Shown here: piece by piece, positions 1-6,444 of the stretch
Numbering within the stretch: position 1 is the stretch's first letter
Layout: every line of letters begins with the position of its first letter
Origin: Bacteriovoracaceae bacterium UBA7317
GTDB taxonomy: Bacteria; Bdellovibrionota; Bacteriovoracia; Bacteriovoracales; Bacteriovoracaceae
NCBI GenBank assembly: GCA_002474345.1
Contig: DKQD01000092.1
Span: 83,875 to 92,760 of the forward strand
Direction: 5' to 3'
Length of the DNA stretch: 8,886 bases
Notes under the pieces: model-generated
Told to the model about the DNA's origin: nothing
The model's database searches: none
Seen by the model: the letters and a program-made list of their open reading frames with translations, nothing else
Program-made: the position numbers and the translations under genes

Positions 1-29
1 ACCTTCTGGTCTATTTTACTCTTGCTAAA

Positions 30-45
30 TGACCACTGGTCAGTG
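30..45. repeat. Overlapping palindromes downstream of the methyltransferase
   Basis: TGACCA (30-35) and TGGTCA (37-42) are a perfect inverted repeat around one C. A second one, CACTG (34-38) with CAGTG (41-45), overlaps it. The octamer CTTGCTAA also occurs at both 21-28 and 61-68. The spacers are too short for stable hairpins. An operator for a gene left of the window is one reading; no gene can be called in bases 1-79. Confidence 0.3.
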
Positions 46-79
46 AAGTAAGTGAGAAGACTTGCTAAGGGCTTTTTTA

Positions 80-844
80 TCACCGACTCTCGGTCACTTT
101 TTTTGCGACGAGTCCAACGCTTTCCCTACCATCGAGTCTTAGGTCTTCAGGAAATTCGGGTCTTGCAAACTCTTCGCACTTCTCTATTTGAAAACCAAAA
201 CTTCCAAAAAGACCGGAAAGAACACCTTTGTCAAAAACCATCATCTCTTTGGGAAGGTATTGCCCACGGATAGGGTCTATTTTAGTCACATCTTCGACAA
301 ATCCTGGAAAAGGGTGCCCTTCCTCCTTTCGTTTCTCAAAAGTGGGAACAAAAGAGAGGAAGTTTTTAAGGTAGGGTGTTTCTGTAATAACAAAAATCTT
401 GCCTCCTGGCTCAAGAGCATTAAAAAACTTTTGTATTGAGTTTTTCAACCTCTCTTCATTAAAAAAGTGAAGTACCCGACAAATAAGAATGGACTTCAGT
501 GAATTGTCCTTCAATTCAATATCCTCTGGAAAACTGCCTGGTAGTAGAGTGAGGTTATTTTTCAAGTTGTCCGGAACTTTATCGTGGAGAAGAGTGAGGT
601 GGTCCTGATGGAGGTCATTTGCAATAATATGGGCGCCTTTTTCAAGCGCCTTTAAGGTCGCCACTCCATAAGCAGCTCCAATTTCAAGCGAGTATATGGA
701 GGAGCCGGCCCATGAAGAGGAGCTAAACATTGTAAACTCCTCCGAAAAGGAGTCCAAAGTTGAAGTCATGAAGCCCATCTGATTCAGAGTTGGAATAAAT
801 CCATTCTTTTCTGCTTCAGGTATTTTAAGGCCTTTAATTTTCAT
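80..844 (-). CDS. Class I SAM-dependent methyltransferase, substrate unknown
   Basis: This 254-residue protein has no signal peptide and is probably cytoplasmic. It should transfer a methyl group from S-adenosylmethionine to an unidentified acceptor. Motif I of the Rossmann fold is visible as LEIGAAYG (residues 53-60, E-x-G-x-x-x-G). The acidic end of strand beta-2 is ANDLHQDHL (75-83), with Asp77 likely to contact the ribose. The beta-4 strand is SILICRVLHFF (118-128), and the post-motif LEPGGKIFVITE (144-155) is typical of Methyltransf_11/25-like domains. The C-terminal third (FPGFVEDV, GFQIEKCEEFARPE) probably forms the substrate cap. The ATG lies one base after the stop of the upstream cupredoxin gene (TAA-T-ATG on the minus strand). 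I see no Shine-Dalgarno of its own, so translation is probably coupled to that gene. Class and fold are clear from the motifs. The substrate cannot be named. Confidence 0.88.
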   Translation of the reverse strand: MKIKGLKIPEAEKNGFIPTLNQMGFMTSTLDSFSEEFTMFSSSSWAGSSIYSLEIGAAYGVATLKALEKGAHIIANDLHQDHLTLLHDKVPDNLKNNLTLLPGSFPEDIELKDNSLKSILICRVLHFFNEERLKNSIQKFFNALEPGGKIFVITETPYLKNFLSFVPTFEKRKEEGHPFPGFVEDVTKIDPIRGQYLPKEMMVFDKGVLSGLFGSFGFQIEKCEEFARPEFPEDLRLDGRESVGLVAKKVTESR

Positions 845-845
845 A

Positions 846-1178
846 TTATTGTATAATTAATTGGCCACCAACATGAGCACCATGCATTTGACAGTCTATT
901 TTGTGAATGCCTTTTTTAGAGGCTTTAAAAGTTACTTTCTTAACTTTTTTTGAAGTCACTGTTTCTTCAATGTTGAAGGCCTTAATGCGAAAGCCATGAA
1001 TACCTTTTTTATTAATAAGGTGAATTTCCACATCGTCCCCTTGGTTGACTATAATTGTCCCAGGAAGCCATTGTTTAACACCTTCATATTGGTGGTTTAC
1101 AAGCTGAATGACTCTTTTTGCACTGTAACTGTTAATTGAAAGTAAGCAGAGAAAAGCTGCTAACATTAATTTTTTCAT
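846..1178 (-). CDS. Small exported cupredoxin-domain protein, likely copper binding
   Basis: This 110-residue protein has a Sec-type signal peptide (KK charge, hydrophobic residues 4-15, likely cleavage after SYSA at 17-20), so the mature protein of about 90 residues is periplasmic. The rest fits a single cupredoxin domain: a beta-rich start, GTIIVNQGDDVEIHLIN (40-56), then GIHGFRI (59-65) with the first His ligand His61. The C-terminal ligand loop is IDCQMHGAHVGGQLII (94-109) with Cys96 and His99. In the common C-x-x-H-x-x-M pattern the third position is Met; here it is His102. The protein is therefore either a copper protein with an unusual ligand set or a copper chaperone. AAGGAG six bases before the ATG is a strong ribosome binding site. 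The gene sits 31 bases after yqeY and one base before the methyltransferase gene, probably in one transcript. An electron-transfer or copper-handling role is inferred from the family. Confidence 0.87.
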   Translation of the reverse strand: MKKLMLAAFLCLLSINSYSAKRVIQLVNHQYEGVKQWLPGTIIVNQGDDVEIHLINKKGIHGFRIKAFNIEETVTSKKVKKVTFKASKKGIHKIDCQMHGAHVGGQLIIQ

Positions 1179-1209
1179 CGGTAACTCCTTGTTTTTAAAA
1201 TCTTTAACT

Positions 1210-1626
1210 TTATTTATTGACTAACTCTTGAACTATTTTGTTTGCTGCCTTTCCATCAAATTTACCCTTAATTTGTGGAGACAGTTCTTTCATCACCATA
1301 CCAATATTAGGCTTTTCCATCTTGCTTAAAATTTCTTTTATGATGGTCTTTACATCCTCTTCACTCATAGGAGCTGGTAAATAGGGTTTAAGAAATTCAA
1401 TTTCGTCTACAATTTTTTGTCTTTGTTCACTTTCTGGTGGGTAGCTTTCAAGTGAAGCATTGAGCTTTTTTTGATGTGCGACAACGACATCAATTTCAGG
1501 CTTTGGTTTACCGGAGGTCTTATTTTCGAGGAGAAGGCTTTTAAGGTATCTTAGCGCGTTGAGCCTCTCTTTTTCTTTCGCTTTCATGGCCTCTTTTATG
1601 TCACTTGTCACTTGATCAAACATCAT
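1210..1626 (-). CDS. yqeY: GatB/YqeY domain protein
   Basis: This is a 138-residue soluble protein of the YqeY family, whose fold matches the tRNA-binding tail domain of the GatB subunit of Asp/Glu-tRNA amidotransferase. Recognisable landmarks are KEKERLNALRYLKSLLLE (17-34), the helical EIEFLKPYLPAPMSEEDV (75-92), and the C-terminal signature NIGMVMKELSPQIKGKFDG (107-125), followed by the closing helix. The length is slightly below the usual 145-150 residues, but all family parts are present. The exact role of stand-alone YqeY proteins is not settled; a link to tRNA or amidotransferase function is assumed from the domain. Two ATG codons stand in tandem. The first fits better, because AAGGA lies six bases upstream of it. 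It is the first gene of the minus-strand trio and is preceded by a good promoter candidate at 1654-1682. Confidence 0.93.
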   Translation of the reverse strand: MMFDQVTSDIKEAMKAKEKERLNALRYLKSLLLENKTSGKPKPEIDVVVAHQKKLNASLESYPPESEQRQKIVDEIEFLKPYLPAPMSEEDVKTIIKEILSKMEKPNIGMVMKELSPQIKGKFDGKAANKIVQELVNK

Positions 1627-1653
1627 TTTAAATCCTTGTGTTTTTTTAAGGGG

Positions 1654-1682
1654 AGTCTAGCGAAAGATCCTTTTTCTGACAA
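1654..1682 (-). promoter_or_regulatory. Candidate sigma-70-type promoter for yqeY-cupredoxin-methyltransferase
   Basis: Read on the minus strand there is a TTGTCA -35 box (1682 to 1677, five of six matches to TTGACA), a 17-base spacer, and a TAGACT -10 box (1659 to 1654, four of six matches to TATAAT). A start site near 1647 would leave a leader of about 20 bases before the yqeY ATG, just enough for its AAGGA site. Spacing and position fit well, but this is pattern matching only. Confidence 0.45.
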
Positions 1683-1746
1683 TCAATTGAGGGTTAGAAT
1701 AAGAAGGTATAGAAATTAAGTGGCCCAAAGTAACACATCGTTCAAA

Positions 1747-1751
1747 AGAGG
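1747..1751 (+). promoter_or_regulatory. Ribosome binding site deciding the lipoprotein start
   Basis: AGAGG lies nine bases before the ATG at 1761 and three bases before the alternative TTG at 1755. The spacing favours the ATG and makes the lipoprotein two residues shorter than the longest reading. Confidence 0.5.
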
Positions 1752-1760
1752 TGCTTGCAA

Positions 1761-2645
1761 ATGGATAAATTTAATAAATTGGCCTTTTGGAGGCGTAAAA
1801 AAGTTGGAGCTTTTATACCCCTTCTTTTGATTGTTCTTTTTCTCACCACTAGCTGCAGCCGAATTAAATGGGCTTACCGTTTTTCTGATTGGTTTATTCA
1901 AATGAGGTTAGAATCATACTTTGACCTTAATAGTGAGCAAATTCCTGAAGTAGAAAAAAATATTCAAAAGTATAAAAAGTGGCACCAAAAAGAAATGCTT
2001 CCAAAATATGTAACTTTTTTAGAAGAGGTCAGAAAAGATTTAAAGGCTTCCACTATAACTCCAAAAATTGTTCAGGCGAAAAGGCTTGAAATGGAAAAGC
2101 TCGGCTTTATGACCGCAAGACCTTGGGTTGACTCTTCTGTAAAAATTTACCTTTCCTTGAACTCTTCTCAGATAAAAAAATTTGAAGAAAAAATTAAGGA
2201 AGACCATGAAGAAAGACTTGAGAAATTAAAAGAATCAAGTTCTGAAGAGCTAAGTTTAAAAAGGGCAAAAAAAATGCTCGACTTTATGGACATCACTATT
2301 AAAGAAAAGCAGGAAAAAATTTTTAAAGAGCATTTTAAGAAGCACTCTTTCCCTTTTAAAGAGTCTTATGCTAGGCGAAAAGTCTGGAATGAGAAGATCA
2401 TCTCTTGTATAAAAGAAAACAAAAATAAAGAAAAAAAGTCTTTTTGTGTGAAGGATCATTTTTTAAATTGGGACAAAAGGCGGACTCCGGAAAGTAAAGC
2501 TTATAGGGTTCATATAGATAACCTTATTGCGAGGGTCCTCAATTCATTAGACAAAGAACAAAAAGTTTCCATATCGGCCAAAGTGGCCCAATGGATTGAG
2601 GACTTTAGAGAGCTTGCCAAAGAAGCATTTGAAGAGTCCCAATAA
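1761..2645 (+). CDS. DUF6279-type lipoprotein
   Basis: This is a predicted lipoprotein of 294 residues from the ATG at 1761. After a basic start (KKVG) comes a hydrophobic stretch (residues 17-29) and a lipobox-like LTTSC with Cys32 as the lipidation site; Thr at -3 is less usual than Leu. The segment after the cysteine matches the DUF6279 pattern: WAYRFSDWFIQMRLESYFDLNSEQ (38-60), then WHQKEMLPKY (74-83). The remainder is highly charged and almost entirely helical. Two cysteines, Cys216 and Cys229, could form a disulfide in the periplasm. An in-frame TTG two codons upstream (1755) is also possible, but AGAGG at 1747-1751 lies nine bases before the ATG and only three before the TTG, so the ATG is preferred. 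The function of the family is not established. The gene is divergent from yqeY and 68 bases upstream of the ABC transporter. Confidence 0.85.
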   Translation: MDKFNKLAFWRRKKVGAFIPLLLIVLFLTTSCSRIKWAYRFSDWFIQMRLESYFDLNSEQIPEVEKNIQKYKKWHQKEMLPKYVTFLEEVRKDLKASTITPKIVQAKRLEMEKLGFMTARPWVDSSVKIYLSLNSSQIKKFEEKIKEDHEERLEKLKESSSEELSLKRAKKMLDFMDITIKEKQEKIFKEHFKKHSFPFKESYARRKVWNEKIISCIKENKNKEKKSFCVKDHFLNWDKRRTPESKAYRVHIDNLIARVLNSLDKEQKVSISAKVAQWIEDFRELAKEAFEESQ

Positions 2646-2713
2646 TTGACCTTAAGGACTGGATATGGTTGTTTTCATGGTAATTACTAACTGAAGCCTT
2701 TTAAAGGGTTACT

Positions 2714-4507
2714 GTGAAAATTAAACATCCACTATTTAAATTTTTTTTCATGAAGAAAAAGGATCAACGCGCAATCGCAAAAGCATCGCTTTACTCCTTT
2801 TTGAACAAGGTAACTGATTTGGCCCCACCTCTTTTGATTGGGGCAGCTGTCGATACCGTTGTAAAAAAAGAGAGCTCTTTTTTAGGCTCTGTAGTTGGCC
2901 CTGATCTGATGACGCAGCTCTATATTCTTGGCGGAATGACTGTTTTAATTTGGTCTTTAGAGTCCTTATTTGAGTTTTTGCAAAAACTAACTTGGAGGGG
3001 GTTGGCCCAGGAAGTTCAGCACGACTTAAGGATGGATGGTTATAATCACCTTCAAAATTTGGATCTTGAATACTTTGAGCATAAAACGAGCGGAAGTCTC
3101 ATGGCCCTTCTAAATGATGACGTCAATCAATTTGAACGTTTCCTAAACGGTGGTGCCAATGACATTATTCAAGTTATGACAACGGTCCTTATTGTCGGCA
3201 CTGGCTTTTTAGTGATTGCTCCAAATGTTGCCCTTTTTTCTTTTATTCCTATTCCTTTGATTCTTTGGTTTTCCTTTTCTTTCAAAAATAAGGTGGCCCC
3301 TCATTATGCCCGCGTTCGAGAAGAAGTTGATGCCCTCAATTCGAAACTGGGAAATAACCTAAGTGGAATGACCACTATTAAAAGTTATACGGCGGAACAC
3401 TTTGAGAGCTGGGTTCTTAATGGCTTAAGTGAAAACTACAATAAGGCCAATAAATTGGCCATTCGACTTTCGAGTGCCTTCTCTCCAATAATAAGGATTT
3501 TCATCGTTTTGAGTTTTACAACAACCCTAATTATGGGAGGAAAACTAGTGATTGAAGGGTCTTTAAATGTAGGGGCTTATAGTGTCATGATTTTTCTAAC
3601 TCAAAGGCTCCTTTGGCCCTTAACTAGGCTGGGAGAAACTTTTGACCTTTACCAAAGATCTATGGCTTCTTTGGCCCGTTTAATAAAACTTTTAAATACA
3701 TCCTACTCTATTAAAGATGGGAGAAAGCTTCTCAATTTGAAAAAGGTGAAAGGGGATATTAAATTTCATAAGATCTTTTTTAATTATAGAGGTCTTCCTC
3801 CGCTTTTTGAAGACTTCAACTTTCACATTAAGGCCCAGAAAACTTTTGCTATTGTAGGCCCTACGGGTTCTGGAAAAAGTACTTTAACAAAGTTGATTCT
3901 TAGGCTTTACGAAAGTCGTCATGGCTTTATTACTTTGGATGGAGAGCCAATCAGTAATTTTTCTCTAAAAGACTTGAGGAAAGCATTTAGTTTTGTCGGT
4001 CAGGATGTATTTCTCTTTCACGGAACGGTGAGAGAAAATATAAGTTATGGGAGCTTTAATAGTACGCTTGATGATATAATTGAGGCTGCCAAGATGGCAG
4101 AGGCCCACCAATTTATTAGCGAACTACCACAAGGTTATGAAACAGTTATTGGTGAGAGGGGACAAACTCTTTCAGGTGGTCAGAGGCAAAGAATCTCTAT
4201 AGCAAGGGCCCTTTTAAAGAATGCTCCGGTACTTATTCTTGATGAAGCTACTTCGAATGTTGATAATGAGACGGAGGCTTCTCTTCAAAGAACGCTCGAG
4301 AAAGCGAGCCATGGGAGAACGACTCTTATTTTGGCACACAGGCTTTCTACAATACGTCATGCTGACCACATTATTGTTTTGGAAAAGGGAAAAATTGTGG
4401 AAGAAGGAGCTCACGATGAACTTCTTCGACTCAAAGGTTTCTATAAAAGGCTTTGGGATGTTCAAACAGGTGAAAAGAAGTTTTTTAGAAAAAATGTTTG
4501 TTTGTAG
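2714..4507 (+). CDS. ABC transporter half-molecule, permease fused to ATPase (ABCB/MsbA-like)
   Basis: This 597-residue exporter-type half-transporter is expected to work as a dimer in the inner membrane. The N-terminal half carries about six membrane segments (roughly residues 25-48, 69-92, 150-168, 170-190, and two between 255 and 310). The C-terminal half is a complete ATPase: Walker A GPTGSGKST (382-390), Q-loop Gln430 in FVGQDVFLF, signature LSGGQ (486-490), Walker B VLILDE with Asp510 and the catalytic Glu511, the D-loop SNVD, and switch His542. All catalytic residues are present, so it should be active. The substrate cannot be read from sequence; relatives export lipids, peptides or drugs. 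The GTG start follows AAGGG with a five-base gap. Sixty-eight bases separate it from the lipoprotein gene, so co-transcription is possible. It converges on the MFS gene. Confidence 0.95.
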   Translation: MKIKHPLFKFFFMKKKDQRAIAKASLYSFLNKVTDLAPPLLIGAAVDTVVKKESSFLGSVVGPDLMTQLYILGGMTVLIWSLESLFEFLQKLTWRGLAQEVQHDLRMDGYNHLQNLDLEYFEHKTSGSLMALLNDDVNQFERFLNGGANDIIQVMTTVLIVGTGFLVIAPNVALFSFIPIPLILWFSFSFKNKVAPHYARVREEVDALNSKLGNNLSGMTTIKSYTAEHFESWVLNGLSENYNKANKLAIRLSSAFSPIIRIFIVLSFTTTLIMGGKLVIEGSLNVGAYSVMIFLTQRLLWPLTRLGETFDLYQRSMASLARLIKLLNTSYSIKDGRKLLNLKKVKGDIKFHKIFFNYRGLPPLFEDFNFHIKAQKTFAIVGPTGSGKSTLTKLILRLYESRHGFITLDGEPISNFSLKDLRKAFSFVGQDVFLFHGTVRENISYGSFNSTLDDIIEAAKMAEAHQFISELPQGYETVIGERGQTLSGGQRQRISIARALLKNAPVLILDEATSNVDNETEASLQRTLEKASHGRTTLILAHRLSTIRHADHIIVLEKGKIVEEGAHDELLRLKGFYKRLWDVQTGEKKFFRKNVCL

Positions 4508-4543
4508 AAACTATTGTTTGACTTATACAACTTTTGGGCGTAC

Positions 4544-4565
4544 CTTCTCTTTAGCTAAAGAAAAG
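4544..4565. repeat. 22-bp near-perfect palindrome in the convergent ABC/MFS gap
   Basis: The palindrome centres on CTTTAGCTAAAG (4549-4560, perfect) and extends to 4544-4565, with ten of eleven paired positions matching. It starts 37 bases after the ABC stop codon and lies about 80 bases beyond the stop of the opposing MFS gene. In RNA it could fold as a hairpin read from either strand, but no T-run follows on either side, so it does not look like a classic intrinsic terminator. It may be a protein-binding site or a weak bidirectional terminator. The rest of the 4508-4643 gap holds a smaller hairpin, TCGTA/TACGA (4596-4600 with 4607-4611), and no credible gene. Confidence 0.5.
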
Positions 4566-4643
4566 AGTGGGGGCACAAAGGTCTACTACCCAACATCGTA
4601 GCTCCTTACGAAACCCATAAAGCCCACACACAGTCATCTTGAC

Positions 4644-5960
4644 CTAGGCCCCCGCTCCTTCTTTTTTAGCGATTGCTTTCTCCATTTCTCTGGCAGCAGC
4701 TTTCCCTTTCTCCTCATCAACAAAAAGAAGTAAGGCCCCACCGAGAACAAAAAGAACAATAATAGAGAGAATTGATTGGCGTTCACCGGTGTATAACCTC
4801 ATAAATCCATAAATCATGGGGCCAAAAACAGCAGCAAACTTTCCAAGCATATTGTAAAATCCAAAAAATTCCGTGGGAGCATTCCTTGGAATAATTTTAG
4901 AAAAAAAGGAACGGCTTAGGGACTGAACACCTCCTTGAGCAGAACCAATGCCGATGGCCAGAAGAAGGAATTCTGTTTCAGAGTCAACAAAATAAGCAGA
5001 GACCGTGATGACAATATAACAACCAATACCAAAGAGTATGCCTATTTTTGTCCCCCATTTATTTTCAAAAATTTTGATGTAGAGGAGAGTGCAAGGAAAA
5101 GCGACAAACTGAACTAAAAGAATGCAGACGAGTAGTGTTTGTTGAGAAATTCCAATATTAAGGGCGTAGTTACTTGAAAGCCTTACGATAGTATCCACCC
5201 CATCTATATAAAACCAGTAGCTCACTAAAAAAAGAAATGTGACTTTCAAATTTCTTAGTTGAGAAAAGGTCGTTTTGAGTCTGGAAAAACCCTTTTTACA
5301 AATGGCCAAAATGGAGTCCTTAGACTCAATCTTTTTTTCAGGAACATAAAGAAAAAGCGGGATGGAAAAAAGCGCCCACCAGATTGCTACCATGATGAAA
5401 GATACTTGAACAGCTTGAGATTGATCTGTTAGACCGAAGGAAGTTGGATAGAGAACTGTGAGTGTGTTTAAAACAAAAAGAAGACCGCCCCCTAAATAAC
5501 CCATAGAGAATCCAAAGGCAGATACACCGTCGACTGTTTTGTCATTTGAAATGAAAACAAGGAGCGCGTCGTAAAAAATATTACTGCCGGAAAAGCCTAT
5601 AGTTCCAAAGGCGTAGAGGAGAACAGCAATTTGCCATTGCCCCATGCTTGTAAATGTTAAAGCGCCTGTCGTTGTAACCCCAATGGTAAGAAAAAAGATA
5701 AGGAACTTTTTTTTGGCGTTAACTTGGTCAGCTATGGCACCTAGAACAGGAGCAAGAATTGCAACAACAAAACTTGCAGCAGCAGTAGCAAAAGCAAGTC
5801 TTGACGACGTTATGGCGCTACTTTCTCCATGGGACCAGAATTGCTTAAAATAAATTGGGAAAAAGGCGGCCATAATACTTGTGGCAAATGTTGAGTTGGC
5901 CCAATCGTAAAGGGCCCAAGATAGAATTTGTTTGTCCTTTAAATAAGCCCTAACATCCAT
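4644..5960 (-). CDS. MFS permease of the UMF1/Atg22-like family
   Basis: This 438-residue integral membrane protein has twelve recognisable hydrophobic segments. The N-terminal WALYDWANSTFATSI (15-29) is the hallmark of the UMF1 family, which also includes fungal vacuolar Atg22-type effluxers. The MFS loop-2 motif appears as GAIADQVNAKKK (74-85). Other family-like stretches are SNIFYDALL (126-134), FYIDGVDTI (250-258), GGVQSLSRSFFSKIIP (343-358) and FFGFYNMLGKF (365-375). A charged cytoplasmic tail follows the last segment (DEEKGKAAAREMEK, 415-428). Atg22 exports amino acids from the yeast vacuole; the substrate of the bacterial members is mostly unknown, so none is assigned. Length is normal for the family and no key region is missing. 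AAGG about nine bases before the ATG serves as the ribosome binding site. The gene stands alone on the minus strand, between a convergent and a divergent neighbour. Confidence 0.94.
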   Translation of the reverse strand: MDVRAYLKDKQILSWALYDWANSTFATSIMAAFFPIYFKQFWSHGESSAITSSRLAFATAAASFVVAILAPVLGAIADQVNAKKKFLIFFLTIGVTTTGALTFTSMGQWQIAVLLYAFGTIGFSGSNIFYDALLVFISNDKTVDGVSAFGFSMGYLGGGLLFVLNTLTVLYPTSFGLTDQSQAVQVSFIMVAIWWALFSIPLFLYVPEKKIESKDSILAICKKGFSRLKTTFSQLRNLKVTFLFLVSYWFYIDGVDTIVRLSSNYALNIGISQQTLLVCILLVQFVAFPCTLLYIKIFENKWGTKIGILFGIGCYIVITVSAYFVDSETEFLLLAIGIGSAQGGVQSLSRSFFSKIIPRNAPTEFFGFYNMLGKFAAVFGPMIYGFMRLYTGERQSILSIIVLFVLGGALLLFVDEEKGKAAAREMEKAIAKKEGAGA

Positions 5961-6032
5961 GAAGACTTGCCTTGTGAATAATTTCTATTGAATCTCTATG
6001 TCATAGTGTAGCAAAAATTTTTCCTTTAGGGG

Positions 6033-6056
6033 AACTCTAAAAGAGTTTTGAGTTTT
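6033..6056. repeat. Inverted repeat plus tandem GAGTTTT in the divergent MFS/6156 gap
   Basis: AACTCT (6033-6038) and AGAGTT (6042-6047) form a perfect six-base inverted repeat around AAA. The right arm runs into a tandem repeat, GAGTTTT at 6043-6049 and again at 6050-6056. It lies in the 195-base gap between two divergent genes and overlaps a possible -10 box, TATAAA (6056-6061). An operator or a leader hairpin are both possible. On the minus strand, TGCTACACT downstream of it resembles an extended -10 for the MFS gene, but without a good -35. Confidence 0.35.
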
Positions 6057-6155
6057 ATAAATGAGAATTTTTGAGAAAAAGCAATTGTGTCTTTAAAAAG
6101 AGGAGTTCATTTAGTTTTCGCTCAAGTAATCCGATAAATTGAGAGTAAAAGAATA

Positions 6156-6443
6156 ATGGAGAGGGATGGTTTGCGTTTTACTTGGGAAGCACTTCAAAAA
6201 TATTTAATTAACGGACTTATTTATGGCGGAAGTTCCATCGTTCTTGCCGTGGCCCTTTTTTACCTGTTTAGAACGTACGTTCTTTATAAAGTTTCGATTG
6301 AAAGTTTTTCTAATGTCAGTAGCGGTGACAAATTCCATCGTCTTATGGAATTCATACCAATTTTTTCTATTCTTTGGCTAAAGAGTATTTTTAAGAGAAT
6401 GAAAATGACTTTTGTATTAGAAACAACCCAAGAGGGAGCTTAA
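6156..6443 (+). CDS. Small unrecognised membrane protein
   Basis: This 95-residue protein matches no family I recognise. A short amphipathic start (RFTWEALQKYLING) leads into one clear membrane helix at about residues 18-38 (LIYGGSSIVLAVALFYLF). A second, weaker hydrophobic patch, MEFIPIFSILWLKSIF (64-79), is followed by a basic segment, KRMKMTF. The two hydrophobic parts suggest either one membrane pass plus a membrane-associated helix, or two passes. The start is uncertain: the ATG at 6156 has only a distant GAGAG, while an in-frame TTG at 6171 has GGAGAGGG five bases upstream and would remove five residues. The stop is one base before the next gene (TAATATG), and a strong AGGGAG for that gene lies inside this coding end. 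The two genes are therefore very probably in one operon and their products may act together. Confidence 0.7.
   Translation: MERDGLRFTWEALQKYLINGLIYGGSSIVLAVALFYLFRTYVLYKVSIESFSNVSSGDKFHRLMEFIPIFSILWLKSIFKRMKMTFVLETTQEGA
6158..6165 (+). promoter_or_regulatory. Shine-Dalgarno-like site supporting a later start for the 6156 gene
   Basis: GGAGAGGG sits five bases before the in-frame TTG at 6171. It is a better match and better placed than anything upstream of the ATG at 6156, so the true product may be 90 residues long rather than 95. Confidence 0.4.
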
Positions 6444-6444
6444 T

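Noticed and set aside
1..51. Plus-strand frame open from the window edge to a TAA at 49-51
   Set aside because: Seventeen codons are too few to call the end of a gene, and nothing in them is recognisable.
62..78. GGGC followed by six T as an intrinsic terminator
   Set aside because: No upstream arm pairs with the G-rich part, and it faces away from the methyltransferase gene.
52..439. Two plus-strand open frames of 73 and 83 codons
   Set aside because: They lie opposite the methyltransferase gene, have no family resemblance and no good ribosome binding site. The minus-strand gene with clear SAM motifs explains the region.
2646..2713. TTGACC just after the lipoprotein stop as a promoter for the ABC gene
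   Set aside because: No acceptable -10 box lies 15 to 19 bases downstream.
4221..4601. Plus-strand open frame of 126 codons overlapping the ABC gene end
   Set aside because: Most of it is the ABC ATPase read in another frame, and the part beyond 4507 shows no protein-like pattern or start site.
6101..6105. AGGAG upstream of the small membrane protein gene
   Set aside because: No usable start codon follows at a proper distance; the next codons give ATT-TAG, so no leader peptide can be supported.
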